Shown here in pieces: positions 35,642-44,184 of a DNA stretch of 64,000 nucleotides; the stretch's first letter is position 1; every line of letters starts with the position of its first letter. Under the pieces are notes generated by a model. It was not told the origin of the DNA. It did not search any database and saw nothing but the letters and a program-made list of their open reading frames with translations. The stretch is taken from contig NZ_JARXWB010000005.1 in assembly GCF_029892425.1 (NCBI RefSeq), positions 248,001 to 312,000 of the forward strand, read 5' to 3'. The translations under genes were made by a program, and so were the position numbers. Source of the stretch: Bradyrhizobium sp. BR13661. GTDB taxonomy: Bacteria > Pseudomonadota > Alphaproteobacteria > Rhizobiales > Xanthobacteraceae.

Positions 35642-36658
35642 CTAGCTCGAGAACATGCCGCTGCGATCGCTGAAGAGATCGAGCGGTTGCGGCGGCCGCA
35701 CGTCAGGCGTCGTGGACGCGACGGACGTCAGCGAAGCGTTGTTGCCCCATAATTTCTGCACCGTGGTCGAGACCGGCTGCGTCGCATCGCCCGGCTGATA
35801 GATAGAGCGAAACACCGGTGCGGTCGGCGTATTGTCGGCCACCGTCGTCGACGATGTCGCGCTCACCGGCGTCACCGAACGTGAGTCCGGAAAGGTCTGG
35901 AGATAGGAGGCGTTATTGACCATCGGCGCAGTGGGCTGCACGCCGTTGGCGGCGGCAACCTGCGTGGTCGACGGCGTGTCGCCATACATCGCCATCGCCG
36001 TGCGCGTCGACTTCGCATTCGCGGCGCTGGCGTAGCGCGCATTCAGCACCGAATAGACTTCGGAGACGCTGCGCGCACGACCATCCTTGGCATAGAAGAT
36101 CGAGCGGTTGGCGGACGCCGCATTGGGAAACAGGCGCGCACCGACCGCTTGCGGATTGTCCTCGGCATTGGCGATCAGTTTCGCCGCGCCACCGACGCCC
36201 ATGAAATGCGCCATATAGAGCTCGCTGTCGGACGGCCTGCGGCCGAGGAGACCAGTGAGCTTGAAACTGTTGGATTGCGTCAGCGCGGCCGCCATGCTGG
36301 ATGCGGCCTCCGGATCATCGCGCAGCTTCATGATCGAGCGCTTCATGAAGGGATCATCGACTGTGTAGGTGCCAGACGAGGTCCTGGTGATGGCGTCGGA
36401 ATAATTGCCATAGCCGAGCTGGGGGCCCGCCTCCTTCACCGTGCCGAGCCAGGTCTGGTCGATGAACTGATAGAGGCCGTGGGCGGACGAGGTGCTCGCA
36501 CCGGCGGAAGGATCGAAATCCGATTCCATCTTGGCAGTGGTCAGCATGTACTGAAAGCTGACGCCGGTCTGACTCGAACCCTGCTTGATCGCGCCAGCGA
36601 CGCGCTTCAAGCCGTCGGTTGCCGCTGTCTGCGAGGCACTGGAATTGTCGACCGACAT
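35642..36658 (-). CDS. Lytic transglycosylase-type (SLT) protein
   Basis: The 338-residue protein has an SLT-like domain in residues 20-160: FQYMLTTAKMESDFDP holds the catalytic Glu, and SSAHGLYQFIDQTWL the conserved Gly-Leu-Tyr-Gln segment. Such enzymes cleave peptidoglycan glycan strands, often for flagellar or secretion assembly. The C-terminal 120 residues are Ser/Thr/Pro-rich. No N-terminal signal peptide is seen, which fits rod-type transglycosylases exported by other routes. A CtrA-type site lies upstream. Confidence 0.85.
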   Translation of the reverse strand: MSVDNSSASQTAATDGLKRVAGAIKQGSSQTGVSFQYMLTTAKMESDFDPSAGASTSSAHGLYQFIDQTWLGTVKEAGPQLGYGNYSDAITRTSSGTYTVDDPFMKRSIMKLRDDPEAASSMAAALTQSNSFKLTGLLGRRPSDSELYMAHFMGVGGAAKLIANAEDNPQAVGARLFPNAASANRSIFYAKDGRARSVSEVYSVLNARYASAANAKSTRTAMAMYGDTPSTTQVAAANGVQPTAPMVNNASYLQTFPDSRSVTPVSATSSTTVADNTPTAPVFRSIYQPGDATQPVSTTVQKLWGNNASLTSVASTTPDVRPPQPLDLFSDRSGMFSS

Positions 36659-36738
36659 AGTGGAGTGCCCGCCCCGCGCGGCTTTGGACGGCGCCGGCAA
36701 TTCGGACGCCTGATCGCCTCACCGTGGGACAGTTATGG

Positions 36739-36753
36739 TTAATGCGGGGTTAA
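36739..36753. promoter_or_regulatory. CtrA-type site upstream of the transglycosylase gene
   Basis: TTAATGCGGGGTTAA is an exact TTAA-N7-TTAA match to the alphaproteobacterial cell-cycle regulator CtrA consensus. It lies 80 bp upstream of the transglycosylase start and just past the end of hisI. Flagellar and cell-wall genes are classic CtrA targets. Confidence 0.55.
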
Positions 36754-36796
36754 TTCGGCGGCCGCCGTCATTCCGGAGCCCGACAGGATACGAGCC

Positions 36797-37222
36797 CTAT
36801 TTCTTGTAGACGTCGTGCGGGTCGAACAGCCTGTCTGCATCGACGAACACCAGCTTCGCCCCACCGGCCTCGGCCTCGACCTTGCGATAGAAGCAGGACC
36901 GGCGGCCGGTGTGGCAGGCAGCCCCAATCTGCTCGACGCGGAGCCAGATCGCGTCCTGGTCGCAATCGGTGCGGATCTCGACCGCGCGCTGGGTCTGACC
37001 TGAGGTCTCACCTTTTCGCCACAAGGCATTGCGCGAGCGGCTGAAGTACCAGGCCTCGCCAGTCGCAATGGTCTTGCGCAGCGCCTCGTCATTCATGTGG
37101 GCGACCATCAGAACGTCGCCGGTGGCAACGTCGGTCGCGACGACCGTCACGAGGCCAGCGGCGTCGAACTTGGGGAGGAAGGTCAGGTCTTCCTCGATCT
37201 CATGGGAGTGAGCGGACACCAC
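36797..37222 (-). CDS. hisI: Phosphoribosyl-AMP cyclohydrolase
   Basis: The 141-residue enzyme performs the third step of histidine synthesis. It contains [21 protein letters not shown] and [15 protein letters not shown], with later Cys in [13 protein letters not shown], the metal-binding residues of HisI. The separate HisE function is absent, as is usual in this group. The start is GTG (37222 or 37219). It lies 24 nt after folE on the same strand, so the two may be co-transcribed. Confidence 0.95.
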   Translation of the reverse strand: MVSAHSHEIEEDLTFLPKFDAAGLVTVVATDVATGDVLMVAHMNDEALRKTIATGEAWYFSRSRNALWRKGETSGQTQRAVEIRTDCDQDAIWLRVEQIGAACHTGRRSCFYRKVEAEAGGAKLVFVDADRLFDPHDVYKK

Positions 37223-37246
37223 AAATCTCGCCAGTTGTTCGCGAGG

Positions 37247-37939
37247 TCAGCGCGTCAAGCCTCGCACCATGGACAGGAACCGGGCCTGCTCCGCCGGATT
37301 GTCGCGAAACATGCCGGTGTAGCGGCTGGTGAAGGTGGAGGCGCCATGTTTGGCGACGCCGCGCACCGACATGCAGGTATGCTCGGCCTCGATCAGCACG
37401 GCAACACCGCGGGGCTTCAGGATCTCGTCGATCGCGGCTGCGATCTGCGCCGTCAGATGCTCCTGGGTCTGGAGCCGGCGGGCGAAGATATCGGTCAAAC
37501 GCGCAAGCTTGGACAGGCCGACAACGCGTTCCACCGGCGTATAGGCGATGTGCGCCTTGCCGTAGAACGGCATCATGTGATGCTCGCACTGCGAGGTGAA
37601 CTCGATGTCGCGGACCAGCACGAAGTCGTCGTAGCCGGCGGTCTCGCCGAAGGTGCGGTCGAGCACCTCCGCCGGGCACTGGTGGTAGCCCTGATAGAGC
37701 TCATCGAACGCCTCGACCACGCGGCGCGGCGTGTCGAGCAGGCCTTCGCGCTCGGTGTTCTCGCCGATATAGGCAAGCAGCGTCTTCACGGCTGCTTCCG
37801 CCTCGGCGCGCGCGGGGCGCGGTTGGTCGGCGCGGACGGCGGCCGCAAGGAATTCGGCAGGATCAAGCTCAGCCGGGCGGCTCTCGAGCTGCTTGTCGGC
37901 GGACTTGCTGGGGCGGATGGATTTGATTGCAGCGTCCAT
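37247..37939 (-). CDS. folE: GTP cyclohydrolase I
   Basis: The 230-residue enzyme converts GTP to dihydroneopterin triphosphate, the first step of folate synthesis. Diagnostic segments are [29 protein letters not shown] (zinc Cys and His) and [12 protein letters not shown] (second zinc Cys). A 40-residue N-terminal extension precedes the core. GGAG precedes ATG 37939; the open frame continuing to 38353 overlaps the next gene and looks non-coding. Confidence 0.96.
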   Translation of the reverse strand: MDAAIKSIRPSKSADKQLESRPAELDPAEFLAAAVRADQPRPARAEAEAAVKTLLAYIGENTEREGLLDTPRRVVEAFDELYQGYHQCPAEVLDRTFGETAGYDDFVLVRDIEFTSQCEHHMMPFYGKAHIAYTPVERVVGLSKLARLTDIFARRLQTQEHLTAQIAAAIDEILKPRGVAVLIEAEHTCMSVRGVAKHGASTFTSRYTGMFRDNPAEQARFLSMVRGLTR

Positions 37940-38182
37940 GTCTACTCCGTTCGACGGCCTTGCGGCCGGAGTGTCACCGGCAGACGGGGCGGACAAGCCG
38001 CCGGACGCCTGAAGAGCACAGTATTTGGCGAAAGAGGTCACTTGGCAATAACGCCGGCAGCGCAGATCTGGATCACCGCCGACGCACCGCCGGACTGTTT
38101 TTCCGCCAGTTCCGACCCTATATAGGACCGTGGACGGCGCCCGCCAAGGCCGATCCGGCCCGTAAGTGTTGGACTCCATCAC

Positions 38183-38638
38183 ATGCTGAACGACATCTAT
38201 AACAAGCGGATCATCGAGCTGGCCGGCAATATTCCGCGTCTCGGACGGCTGTCGGCCCCCGATGCCACCGCGACGGCCCACTCCAAGTTGTGCGGCTCGA
38301 CCGTGAAGATCGACCTCAAGATGGATGGGGACACCGTCACCGACTTCGCACATGACGTGAAGGCCTGCGCTCTCGGACAGGCTTCTTCATCCATCATGGC
38401 AAGTCACGTGGTCGGCTCGACTGCAAGCGAACTCCGTGAGTTACGCGAGACCGTTCGCAAGATGCTGAAAGAGAATGGATCGCCTCCTGAAGGCAAATGG
38501 GAGGAAATCAAATTCCTCGAGCCGGTCCGCGACTACAAGGCGCGCCACGCCTCGACGCTGCTGACCTTCGATGCGGTGGTTGACGCGATCGGCCAGATCG
38601 AGGCCAAGGCAAAGCAGCCTGCCGCTGCACCGGGCTGA
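38183..38638 (+). CDS. NifU/IscU-like iron-sulphur scaffold protein
   Basis: The 151-residue protein has the IscU fold features: Cys in SKLCGSTV (near residue 37) and in [13 protein letters not shown] (near residue 61). The third cluster Cys is replaced in YKARHASTL, so only two Cys of the usual three remain. It would assemble or carry Fe-S clusters. No other suf or isc gene is near. It is divergent from folE, with a CTATATAGG -10-like element about 70 nt upstream. Confidence 0.87.
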   Translation: MLNDIYNKRIIELAGNIPRLGRLSAPDATATAHSKLCGSTVKIDLKMDGDTVTDFAHDVKACALGQASSSIMASHVVGSTASELRELRETVRKMLKENGSPPEGKWEEIKFLEPVRDYKARHASTLLTFDAVVDAIGQIEAKAKQPAAAPG

Positions 38639-38654
38639 GCCCAGACTGAACCTC

Positions 38655-39557
38655 TTACTTCTGCGGTGCCACGGCAGGCGCCGCCACGCCGCCCGTCGGC
38701 ACCACCGCTTCCGCCGTCTTGGTCGACTTGGCGGGCTGCGGTTCCGGCTCCTCGCCAAACCTTGCCTGTGTCTTTGGCGCAAGCTCCGCCATCGCGGGCG
38801 CTGTGATGTCCACGTGCGGCAGCACGTCGGCAACGAGGTCAGTCGTCACGAGATTGGTTAGCTTCAGCTCGGCTGCGTCGAGCTCGTGCAGATCTTCCCA
38901 GGGCGGCACGTTGAGCGCGAGCGACAGGAGGTCCCCCGCTCCACCCATGTCAAACGTGTATTTGGCGAGCCGGCCGATGTCACGCTCCACGATCATCAGA
39001 TCCTGCGCACTGTAGCTTGCCGCCTTGGCGTCGTCGGCGCGGTCGCCCATCCAGATCTGATGGACGCGGACATGGGCCGCTTCGGGCACGTAGCGCTTCT
39101 TGCCGGCCAGCAGCAGGAACACGCACATGGATTCGCAATAGGCTTCCGAGGCGACCGCCGGACGCGCCCCCTGCCCGCTGCCGTTCTGCACCGTCGTACC
39201 GACCGTGGTCAGGAGACCGAGATTGCGGAAGCGCCGGCCAAGCGTGATGGCATCATTGACGGAGCCACCGCTGGAATCGAGCACAACAGCGGCGCCTCCA
39301 AGCTGGCGCCCGCGGGCGAAATCGTCGAAATCCTTCGGCGTATCGGCGGTGATGATGCCGACCGCGCTGACCCAGCCGCGGCAATTGGGTTCGCAGGAAA
39401 CCCAGCCGAACTTCATCGGCAGCTTGCGCTCTTCGAGCGAGGCGCCTGCCCGAGCCGGCGAGTCAAAGGTCGCGATGGCCCCCGCCAACACGACCCCACA
39501 AGCGGCGGTTCCCACCCGCAACCAGCCGCGAAGGTTGAGCGACTTCAGAACTCTCAA
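38655..39557 (-). CDS. Exported ClpP/crotonase-fold putative serine protease
   Basis: The 300-residue protein has a hydrophobic signal segment (residues about 15-35). VVLDSSGGSVNDAITLGRRF and CESMCVFLLLAGKKRYV resemble the ClpP/SppA-like strands that carry the oxyanion glycines and the Ser nucleophile, and RVHQ could supply the His. The C-terminus is a Pro/Ala-rich tail. TTG 39557 is chosen because GGGGAAGGA lies just upstream. Protease activity is inferred from motifs only. Confidence 0.72.
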   Translation of the reverse strand: MRVLKSLNLRGWLRVGTAACGVVLAGAIATFDSPARAGASLEERKLPMKFGWVSCEPNCRGWVSAVGIITADTPKDFDDFARGRQLGGAAVVLDSSGGSVNDAITLGRRFRNLGLLTTVGTTVQNGSGQGARPAVASEAYCESMCVFLLLAGKKRYVPEAAHVRVHQIWMGDRADDAKAASYSAQDLMIVERDIGRLAKYTFDMGGAGDLLSLALNVPPWEDLHELDAAELKLTNLVTTDLVADVLPHVDITAPAMAELAPKTQARFGEEPEPQPAKSTKTAEAVVPTGGVAAPAVAPQK

Positions 39558-39786
39558 ACTGGTTCCTTCCCCAAGCCCCAAAAGCAATCAGGCAAGCCCG
39601 TTTCGACGTTCCCTCGAGTCTACACATGGACGTCACAAAAATGGTATCCGGGGGAATACAGATCGTCCATAGGTACTTGCTGCGCTGCTCCCTGAAAGCA
39701 GACAAAGTATGGCGCGGACACAACAGCGCGCTGTTCCCTGCGCTGGAACTGCGCAACAAGGCGCTCACGATCTCAGCAAGGAGCCC

Positions 39787-40125
39787 ATGAAGCATTCAGC
39801 CTGCGAGCACTGTTCCGGTCCGATCGAGGGTGCGTTGCGACTGCCGCGCAGATTCGGTCGTGCGCTGATCTGGCTCTACCGCCACACGCTCTCACCGCTG
39901 GTCGGCTACAACTGTCGGCACCTGCCGACCTGCTCCATCTATGGCGACGAGGCGATCGCGCGCTTCGGACTCTGGGCCGGCGGCTGGATGACACTGGCAC
40001 GCCTGTTGCGCTGCAACCCATTCGGTACGTCAGGCATCGACAACGTGCCTCTCACTGCGCCGCAAGGCGCGCGCTGGTATTTGCCGTGGCGCTACGGCCG
40101 CTGGCGCGGCGTCAACGCTTCGTGA
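39787..40125 (+). CDS. yidD: Membrane protein insertion efficiency factor YidD
   Basis: The 112-residue protein carries RHLPTCSIYGDEAI and RLLRCNPFG, the Cys-containing signatures of YidD, which assists YidC in inserting membrane proteins. An amphipathic N-terminal helix (LIWLYRHTLSPLVG) would bind the inner membrane. AAGGAG precedes ATG 39787. It is not next to rpmH-rnpA-yidC here, as is common in Rhizobiales. Confidence 0.92.
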   Translation: MKHSACEHCSGPIEGALRLPRRFGRALIWLYRHTLSPLVGYNCRHLPTCSIYGDEAIARFGLWAGGWMTLARLLRCNPFGTSGIDNVPLTAPQGARWYLPWRYGRWRGVNAS

Positions 40126-40215
40126 GTATGCTGCAGTGCTTTGCGCATCGCTGCTCTGACCGGAACCGGAACTTTCCCCTCGCGTTGTTGTGATGCTCCC
40201 CAGGGAGGAACAATA

Positions 40216-40428
40216 ATGCGCTGGAAAATCAGCCATCACTTTCAGTTCGGGTTCGGTCCGCATCCCAAGCTTCATCCAAAGAATCACGATCCCCGCACCA
40301 TCGACATGCTCGCGATTATCGCGCTGCTCACGCTTGTGCTCGGCTCCGGCTGGTATCTGGCGGCGAGTCTGGTCAGACCGCCCAGCACGACAGCGTTCAT
40401 CGAGCCGAGCCAAAGCGTCCACTGGTAG
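40216..40428 (+). CDS. Small single-pass membrane protein
   Basis: The 70-residue protein starts MRWKISHHFQFGFGPHPK. It has a His-rich cytoplasmic head, one transmembrane helix (about residues 31-50) and a short tail. GGGAGGAA gives a strong ribosome site. It is convergent with the reductase gene, whose stop codon lies only 1 nt beyond. Not recognised. Confidence 0.65.
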   Translation: MRWKISHHFQFGFGPHPKLHPKNHDPRTIDMLAIIALLTLVLGSGWYLAASLVRPPSTTAFIEPSQSVHW

Positions 40429-40429
40429 G

Positions 40430-41386
40430 TCAGAGGTCCAATACCAGGCGCTCACCGTCTGATCCGGCAACACAGACCATGAGGAAGCGCTCGCGGTCGT
40501 AGGCGGACAGGATGCGGTCGCGATGCACCGGCTTGCCTTCAATCCATCCGACTTTGCAGGCGCCACAGATGCCACCGCAGCATGAGGCCGCAACATCGAT
40601 GCCGCCTTCCTGCAAGGCGGCCAGCATGGTCTCGCCCGCACGCACCTGGATCTCCGTGCCGGAGCGCGCCAGCCGCAGCGTGAACGGCTTTGCATCGGGA
40701 TCGATCATTGGCGGCGGCGCAACGAAGCGCTCGACATGAACGTTTGCCGAGGGCCAGGTCGCAGTTGCATGCTCGAAATCGTCGGTCATGGCCTCCGGAC
40801 CGCAACAGGCGACAAGCGTCCGCGGATCGATATCACCAATCAGCCCTGCAAGATCCGGTCGCCCCGCCCGCGAGGTGCGATGCACCACGACGCGCCCCTC
40901 ATCAATCAGCGGGATGAGATATGCAGCAAGCGGCACCTCCTCGCGTACGATCAGATGCAGCATGAAGTCAGTATTTCCCATCGTCGCGAGATGCCGCGCC
41001 CTCGACAGGAACGGCGTCACGCCGATGCCGCCCGCGACGAACACGTGACGCGAGATCTCCACGCTCGGCTCAAGCCCGCCGCGCGGCAGCGAGACGCCGA
41101 TGACGTCACCGACCCTGATGTCGTCATGCAGCGCGCGAGAGCCGCCGCGCCCGTCGACCTCACGCTTGACCGCGATGACATAGCGCGTGTTGTCGGCGGG
41201 CTCGTTGCACAGCGAATAGGTGCGGACGAGCCCGTTCGGCAGATGCAGATCGATATGCGCGCCGGGCTTGAAGGGCGGCAGCTCCCACTGATCGGGATCG
41301 GCCAGCGTGAACAATTTTATGTCCGTGCCGGCCGCTTCGATGCCGGCGACGACCGTCTTGATCGTCGTAATGGGCCGCGCGCTCAT
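40430..41386 (-). CDS. Flavin/[2Fe-2S] reductase (PDR/VanB type)
   Basis: The 318-residue protein has an FMN/FAD domain (RTYSLCNEP near residue 55), an NAD domain (VFVAGGIGVTPFLSRA; ACCGPEAM) and a C-terminal plant-type ferredoxin with CCGGICGAC and a distal Cys in MVCVAG, giving the four cluster ligands. It passes electrons from NAD(P)H to a partner. Its ATG overlaps the TGA of the MOSC gene, so the two are translationally coupled and the MOSC protein is the probable partner; no oxygenase is adjacent. Confidence 0.92.
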   Translation of the reverse strand: MSARPITTIKTVVAGIEAAGTDIKLFTLADPDQWELPPFKPGAHIDLHLPNGLVRTYSLCNEPADNTRYVIAVKREVDGRGGSRALHDDIRVGDVIGVSLPRGGLEPSVEISRHVFVAGGIGVTPFLSRARHLATMGNTDFMLHLIVREEVPLAAYLIPLIDEGRVVVHRTSRAGRPDLAGLIGDIDPRTLVACCGPEAMTDDFEHATATWPSANVHVERFVAPPPMIDPDAKPFTLRLARSGTEIQVRAGETMLAALQEGGIDVAASCCGGICGACKVGWIEGKPVHRDRILSAYDRERFLMVCVAGSDGERLVLDL

Positions 41387-41904
41387 GCCACGTTCCGCAC
41401 GAGGTCGCCGACCCTGACGATGCCGCCTTGCAGGATCTTGCAGTTGAGGCCCGAGCGGTTGATCAAGGGATCGAAGATCGCCTTGCCGGTGATCTCCTCG
41501 ATGTGCCGGCACGGGATCGACAGCCGCGTGGCCTCCAGCAAGGTCTCGCCAAGCCAAAAGCGGCAGCCGACCAGATGGTTCAACGGCACACCCTCGACGG
41601 TGACATTGCGCCGGTGCTCCTCCGGGCCGAGCTCGATGCCGGAGTCGCGCTTCAGCGCGATTAGCGTCTCGAGCTCGAACAGGGTCACCTGCCGTCCCTC
41701 TTCCGGCTTGTGCGAGTAAAACCCCGCTTCATTGCCGATCATGTAGCGATCGCCCTCGATCCCGCGCCCGGCGATGAGGCTGATTGAGTCCATGGAGCGC
41801 ATCGGCAGGAAGGCGCGTGGGGCGAGATGAAGAAAGCGCACCACGCCGGTCCAGCCGAGCCGTGTTGCACTCTGTGCCGGGCCGGCGCTGATAATGTCGA
41901 GCAT
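41383..41904 (-). CDS. MOSC-domain molybdenum-cofactor protein
   Basis: The 173-residue protein is a MOSC domain (YiiM/YcbX/mARC superfamily). GRGIEGDRY is near residue 47 and RRNVTVEGVPLN near residue 99. A single conserved Cys in LSIPCRHIEE is the expected molybdenum ligand. Relatives reduce N-hydroxylated compounds with electrons from a flavin/Fe-S partner. AAGGGAAA precedes the ATG, and the ATGA overlap ties it to the reductase. It follows the transporter by 57 nt. Confidence 0.92.
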   Translation of the reverse strand: MLDIISAGPAQSATRLGWTGVVRFLHLAPRAFLPMRSMDSISLIAGRGIEGDRYMIGNEAGFYSHKPEEGRQVTLFELETLIALKRDSGIELGPEEHRRNVTVEGVPLNHLVGCRFWLGETLLEATRLSIPCRHIEEITGKAIFDPLINRSGLNCKILQGGIVRVGDLVRNVA

Positions 41905-41961
41905 GACAATTTTCCCTTGAGAGAAGCGATAACGCGCCGCAGGCGGCGGCGCGCCAGGGGA

Positions 41962-43275
41962 TCAGGTCAGTTCCTTGTTGGCCATTTCCGGCGCGAAGGT
42001 CGTCGCCGTCGCGGTGATCGCTGCGCAGGCAATCAGCAGCAGCGAGACCGGCCAGGTGGCGCCACCACTCCAGGCCATCAGCGAGGCCGCGATCAACGGC
42101 GTCAAACCGCCGCTCAGGGCTGCACCGACCTGAAACCCGAGCGAAGCACCGCTGTAACGGAGGCGCGCGGAGAACAGTTCGGAGTACCAGGGCGCGCCGA
42201 TACCGAACATCACCATCTGGCCAAAGGTTATCGCGACCACAATGGTGCAGATGACGATGGTGGGATCGCGCGTGTTGAGCAGCCAAAACAGCGGGAAGGC
42301 AAACAGCGCCGAGAACAGGCAGCTCGCATAGAACATCGTCTTGCGCCCGACGATATCGGACAGCCAGCCAAACAGGGGAATGGCAAGCAGAGCGACCAGC
42401 GACGAGGCGAACGCGCCGTTCAGCACCACGGCGCGCGACAGGCCAAGATTGGCGGTGGCGTAGGACATCACGAAGACCCCGCCGATGCTGGCATAGGCGA
42501 TCTCGGAAATCTTCAGACCGACCGCTGTGAAGAACGGCTTGCGATGGTGCTTGAAGATCTCGACCAGCGGCAGGCCAGCGACCTCCTTCTTGGCCTGAAC
42601 CTGACGGAAGGCCGCAGTCTCCTCCATGTTGAGGCGGATGTAGAGACCTACTCCGACCAGCAGGACCGACAGCAGGAAGGGAATGCGCCAGCCGTAGGTC
42701 ATGAAATCGCTTTCCGGCAGGCTCGCGACCAGCGCAAACATGCCGATCGCCGCAAGATTGCCGATGGGGTTGCCGACCTGCACCATGCTGCCGAGCAGGC
42801 CGCGGCGATGGGTCGGGCAGTTCTCGACTACCATGAGCACCGCGCCGCCCCATTCACCCCCCAGGCCAATGCCCTGAAGGAAGCGAAGGCCAATCAGCAG
42901 CAGCGGCGCGGCGATACCGATCTGCTGGTAGGTCGGAAGCAGTCCGATCAGGAAGGTGCCGATACCCATCACCATGATTGTGATCGCGAGCATCGCCTTG
43001 CGGCCGACCCGGTCGCCATAATGTCCGAAGATCGCAGCCCCTAGCGGCCGTGCCAGGAAGCCGACCGCATAGGTGCCGAAGGCAGCAATGGTGGCGAGCG
43101 TGGGATTTCCGGCGGCAAAGAAGACCTTGTTGAACACCAGCGCTGTCGCAGTGCCGTAGATGAGGAAGTCGTACCATTCGACCGCCGTGCCGATCACGCT
43201 CGACCACACGATCCGTTGCAAGCTCGCCGTCTCGTCCGGCGCGACGTTGAGGGTTACGTTGTCTGCTACGGTCAT
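41962..43275 (-). CDS. MFS transporter, metabolite:H+ symporter family
   Basis: The 437-residue protein has twelve hydrophobic segments. The motif VIGTAVEWYDFLIYGTA near residue 28 is the signature of the MHS subfamily, which takes up organic acids, betaines and aromatic acids with protons. RPLGAAIFGHYGDRVGRK is the MFS loop motif. GGAGAG precedes ATG 43275. It leads the transporter-MOSC-reductase operon, so it presumably imports the substrate of those proteins. Confidence 0.93.
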   Translation of the reverse strand: MTVADNVTLNVAPDETASLQRIVWSSVIGTAVEWYDFLIYGTATALVFNKVFFAAGNPTLATIAAFGTYAVGFLARPLGAAIFGHYGDRVGRKAMLAITIMVMGIGTFLIGLLPTYQQIGIAAPLLLIGLRFLQGIGLGGEWGGAVLMVVENCPTHRRGLLGSMVQVGNPIGNLAAIGMFALVASLPESDFMTYGWRIPFLLSVLLVGVGLYIRLNMEETAAFRQVQAKKEVAGLPLVEIFKHHRKPFFTAVGLKISEIAYASIGGVFVMSYATANLGLSRAVVLNGAFASSLVALLAIPLFGWLSDIVGRKTMFYASCLFSALFAFPLFWLLNTRDPTIVICTIVVAITFGQMVMFGIGAPWYSELFSARLRYSGASLGFQVGAALSGGLTPLIAASLMAWSGGATWPVSLLLIACAAITATATTFAPEMANKELT

Positions 43276-43620
43276 CAATCTCTCCAGAGAGTACCGGCAT
43301 TTTTGTTCTGTCCCGAGGCACCCATCGGCGGCTTGGACCGGAAAAATCGATCATGTTTACCAACAGAAATCAACTCGGCCGAATCCAGCAATTGCCGTCG
43401 AACGCGGCAAAAGGCGAAAAATGCACCATTTTTTGGCTATTTCGGTCGATATACCAGAGCGACTGCCCACAATATCCGCGGCTCTGCTTGAAATTTCTGC
43501 GCAGGAGTTTTCTTTTAGAATACACCGACTGGCCGTCCGGACGGGCTGGACACGCCGTCGGACTGGCAGTTCGGCGGCATCTGTTGCAAAAGGAGCATCA
43601 GCAGTTCGGGAGACTCATGC
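43276..43620. promoter_or_regulatory. Divergent promoter region with a candidate operator
   Basis: This 345-bp gap separates the MHS operon from its divergent regulator and is A+T richer than its surroundings. At 43417-43433 AAAAATG-CAC-CATTTTT is a 7-bp perfect palindrome that could be the operator of the XRE-cupin regulator. No gene is seen. Confidence 0.5.
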
Positions 43621-44184
43621 GTGCTTGACGTCAGCAAAGCGACAGCGGTCGGGGCCAATATCCGCCAGGCGCGGATCGCCAAGGGCCTGACGCTGGATCA
43701 GCTTGCCAAGCAAATCGATCTCACGCGCGGCTACATCTCGCTGGTCGAGCGCAACCTGAAGATCCCTTCCCTCGCTGCGCTGCTGCGGATGGCCGCGGCC
43801 CTCGAGGTCAATGTCGCGAATTTCTTCGACCCGAATGCCGAGCCCACGCCACGCTACACGCTGTTCCGCCGCGAGGATGGGAACGTGCCGCTGTTTCAGG
43901 ACACGTTTGGCGTCGTTCCACTCGTCACCGGCCGAACCCGCAAGATGATGGAGCCGTTCCTGCTGAGCCCGCCGCACAAGTCTGCGACGCGCGCCTCGCA
44001 TGCCGGCGAGGAGCTGCTGTTCGTCATCAACGGGAAGATCGCAATCAAGCTCGACGGCGAGGAGCTTGTCCTCGGCAAGGGCGACTGCCTGTATTTTTCA
44101 GGCGAGACGCCGCACGAAGTCAGAAGCCTCGGCCGGCAAAAAGCCGAGGTGCTGGTTGTTGTCGCTCAGAGCCCGGCGGGCTAG
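43621..44184 (+). CDS. XRE-family regulator with cupin sensor domain
   Basis: The 187-residue protein has an N-terminal helix-turn-helix (residues 12-66: IRQARIAKGLTLDQLAKQ, GYISLVERNLKIPSLAAL) and a C-terminal cupin barrel (residues about 110-182: HAGEELLFVINGKIAIKL, GDCLYFSGETPHEV). This architecture is that of PuuR-like repressors that sense small molecules. The GTG start follows GGGAGAC. Divergent position makes it the likely regulator of the transporter/MOSC/reductase operon. Its end overlaps the convergent gene by 4 bp. Confidence 0.92.
   Translation: MLDVSKATAVGANIRQARIAKGLTLDQLAKQIDLTRGYISLVERNLKIPSLAALLRMAAALEVNVANFFDPNAEPTPRYTLFRREDGNVPLFQDTFGVVPLVTGRTRKMMEPFLLSPPHKSATRASHAGEELLFVINGKIAIKLDGEELVLGKGDCLYFSGETPHEVRSLGRQKAEVLVVVAQSPAG

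Noticed and set aside
37940..38353. N-terminal extension of folE
   Set aside because: The open frame continues upstream but overlaps the NifU-like gene on the other strand, has no family similarity, and a good ribosome site precedes the ATG at 37939.
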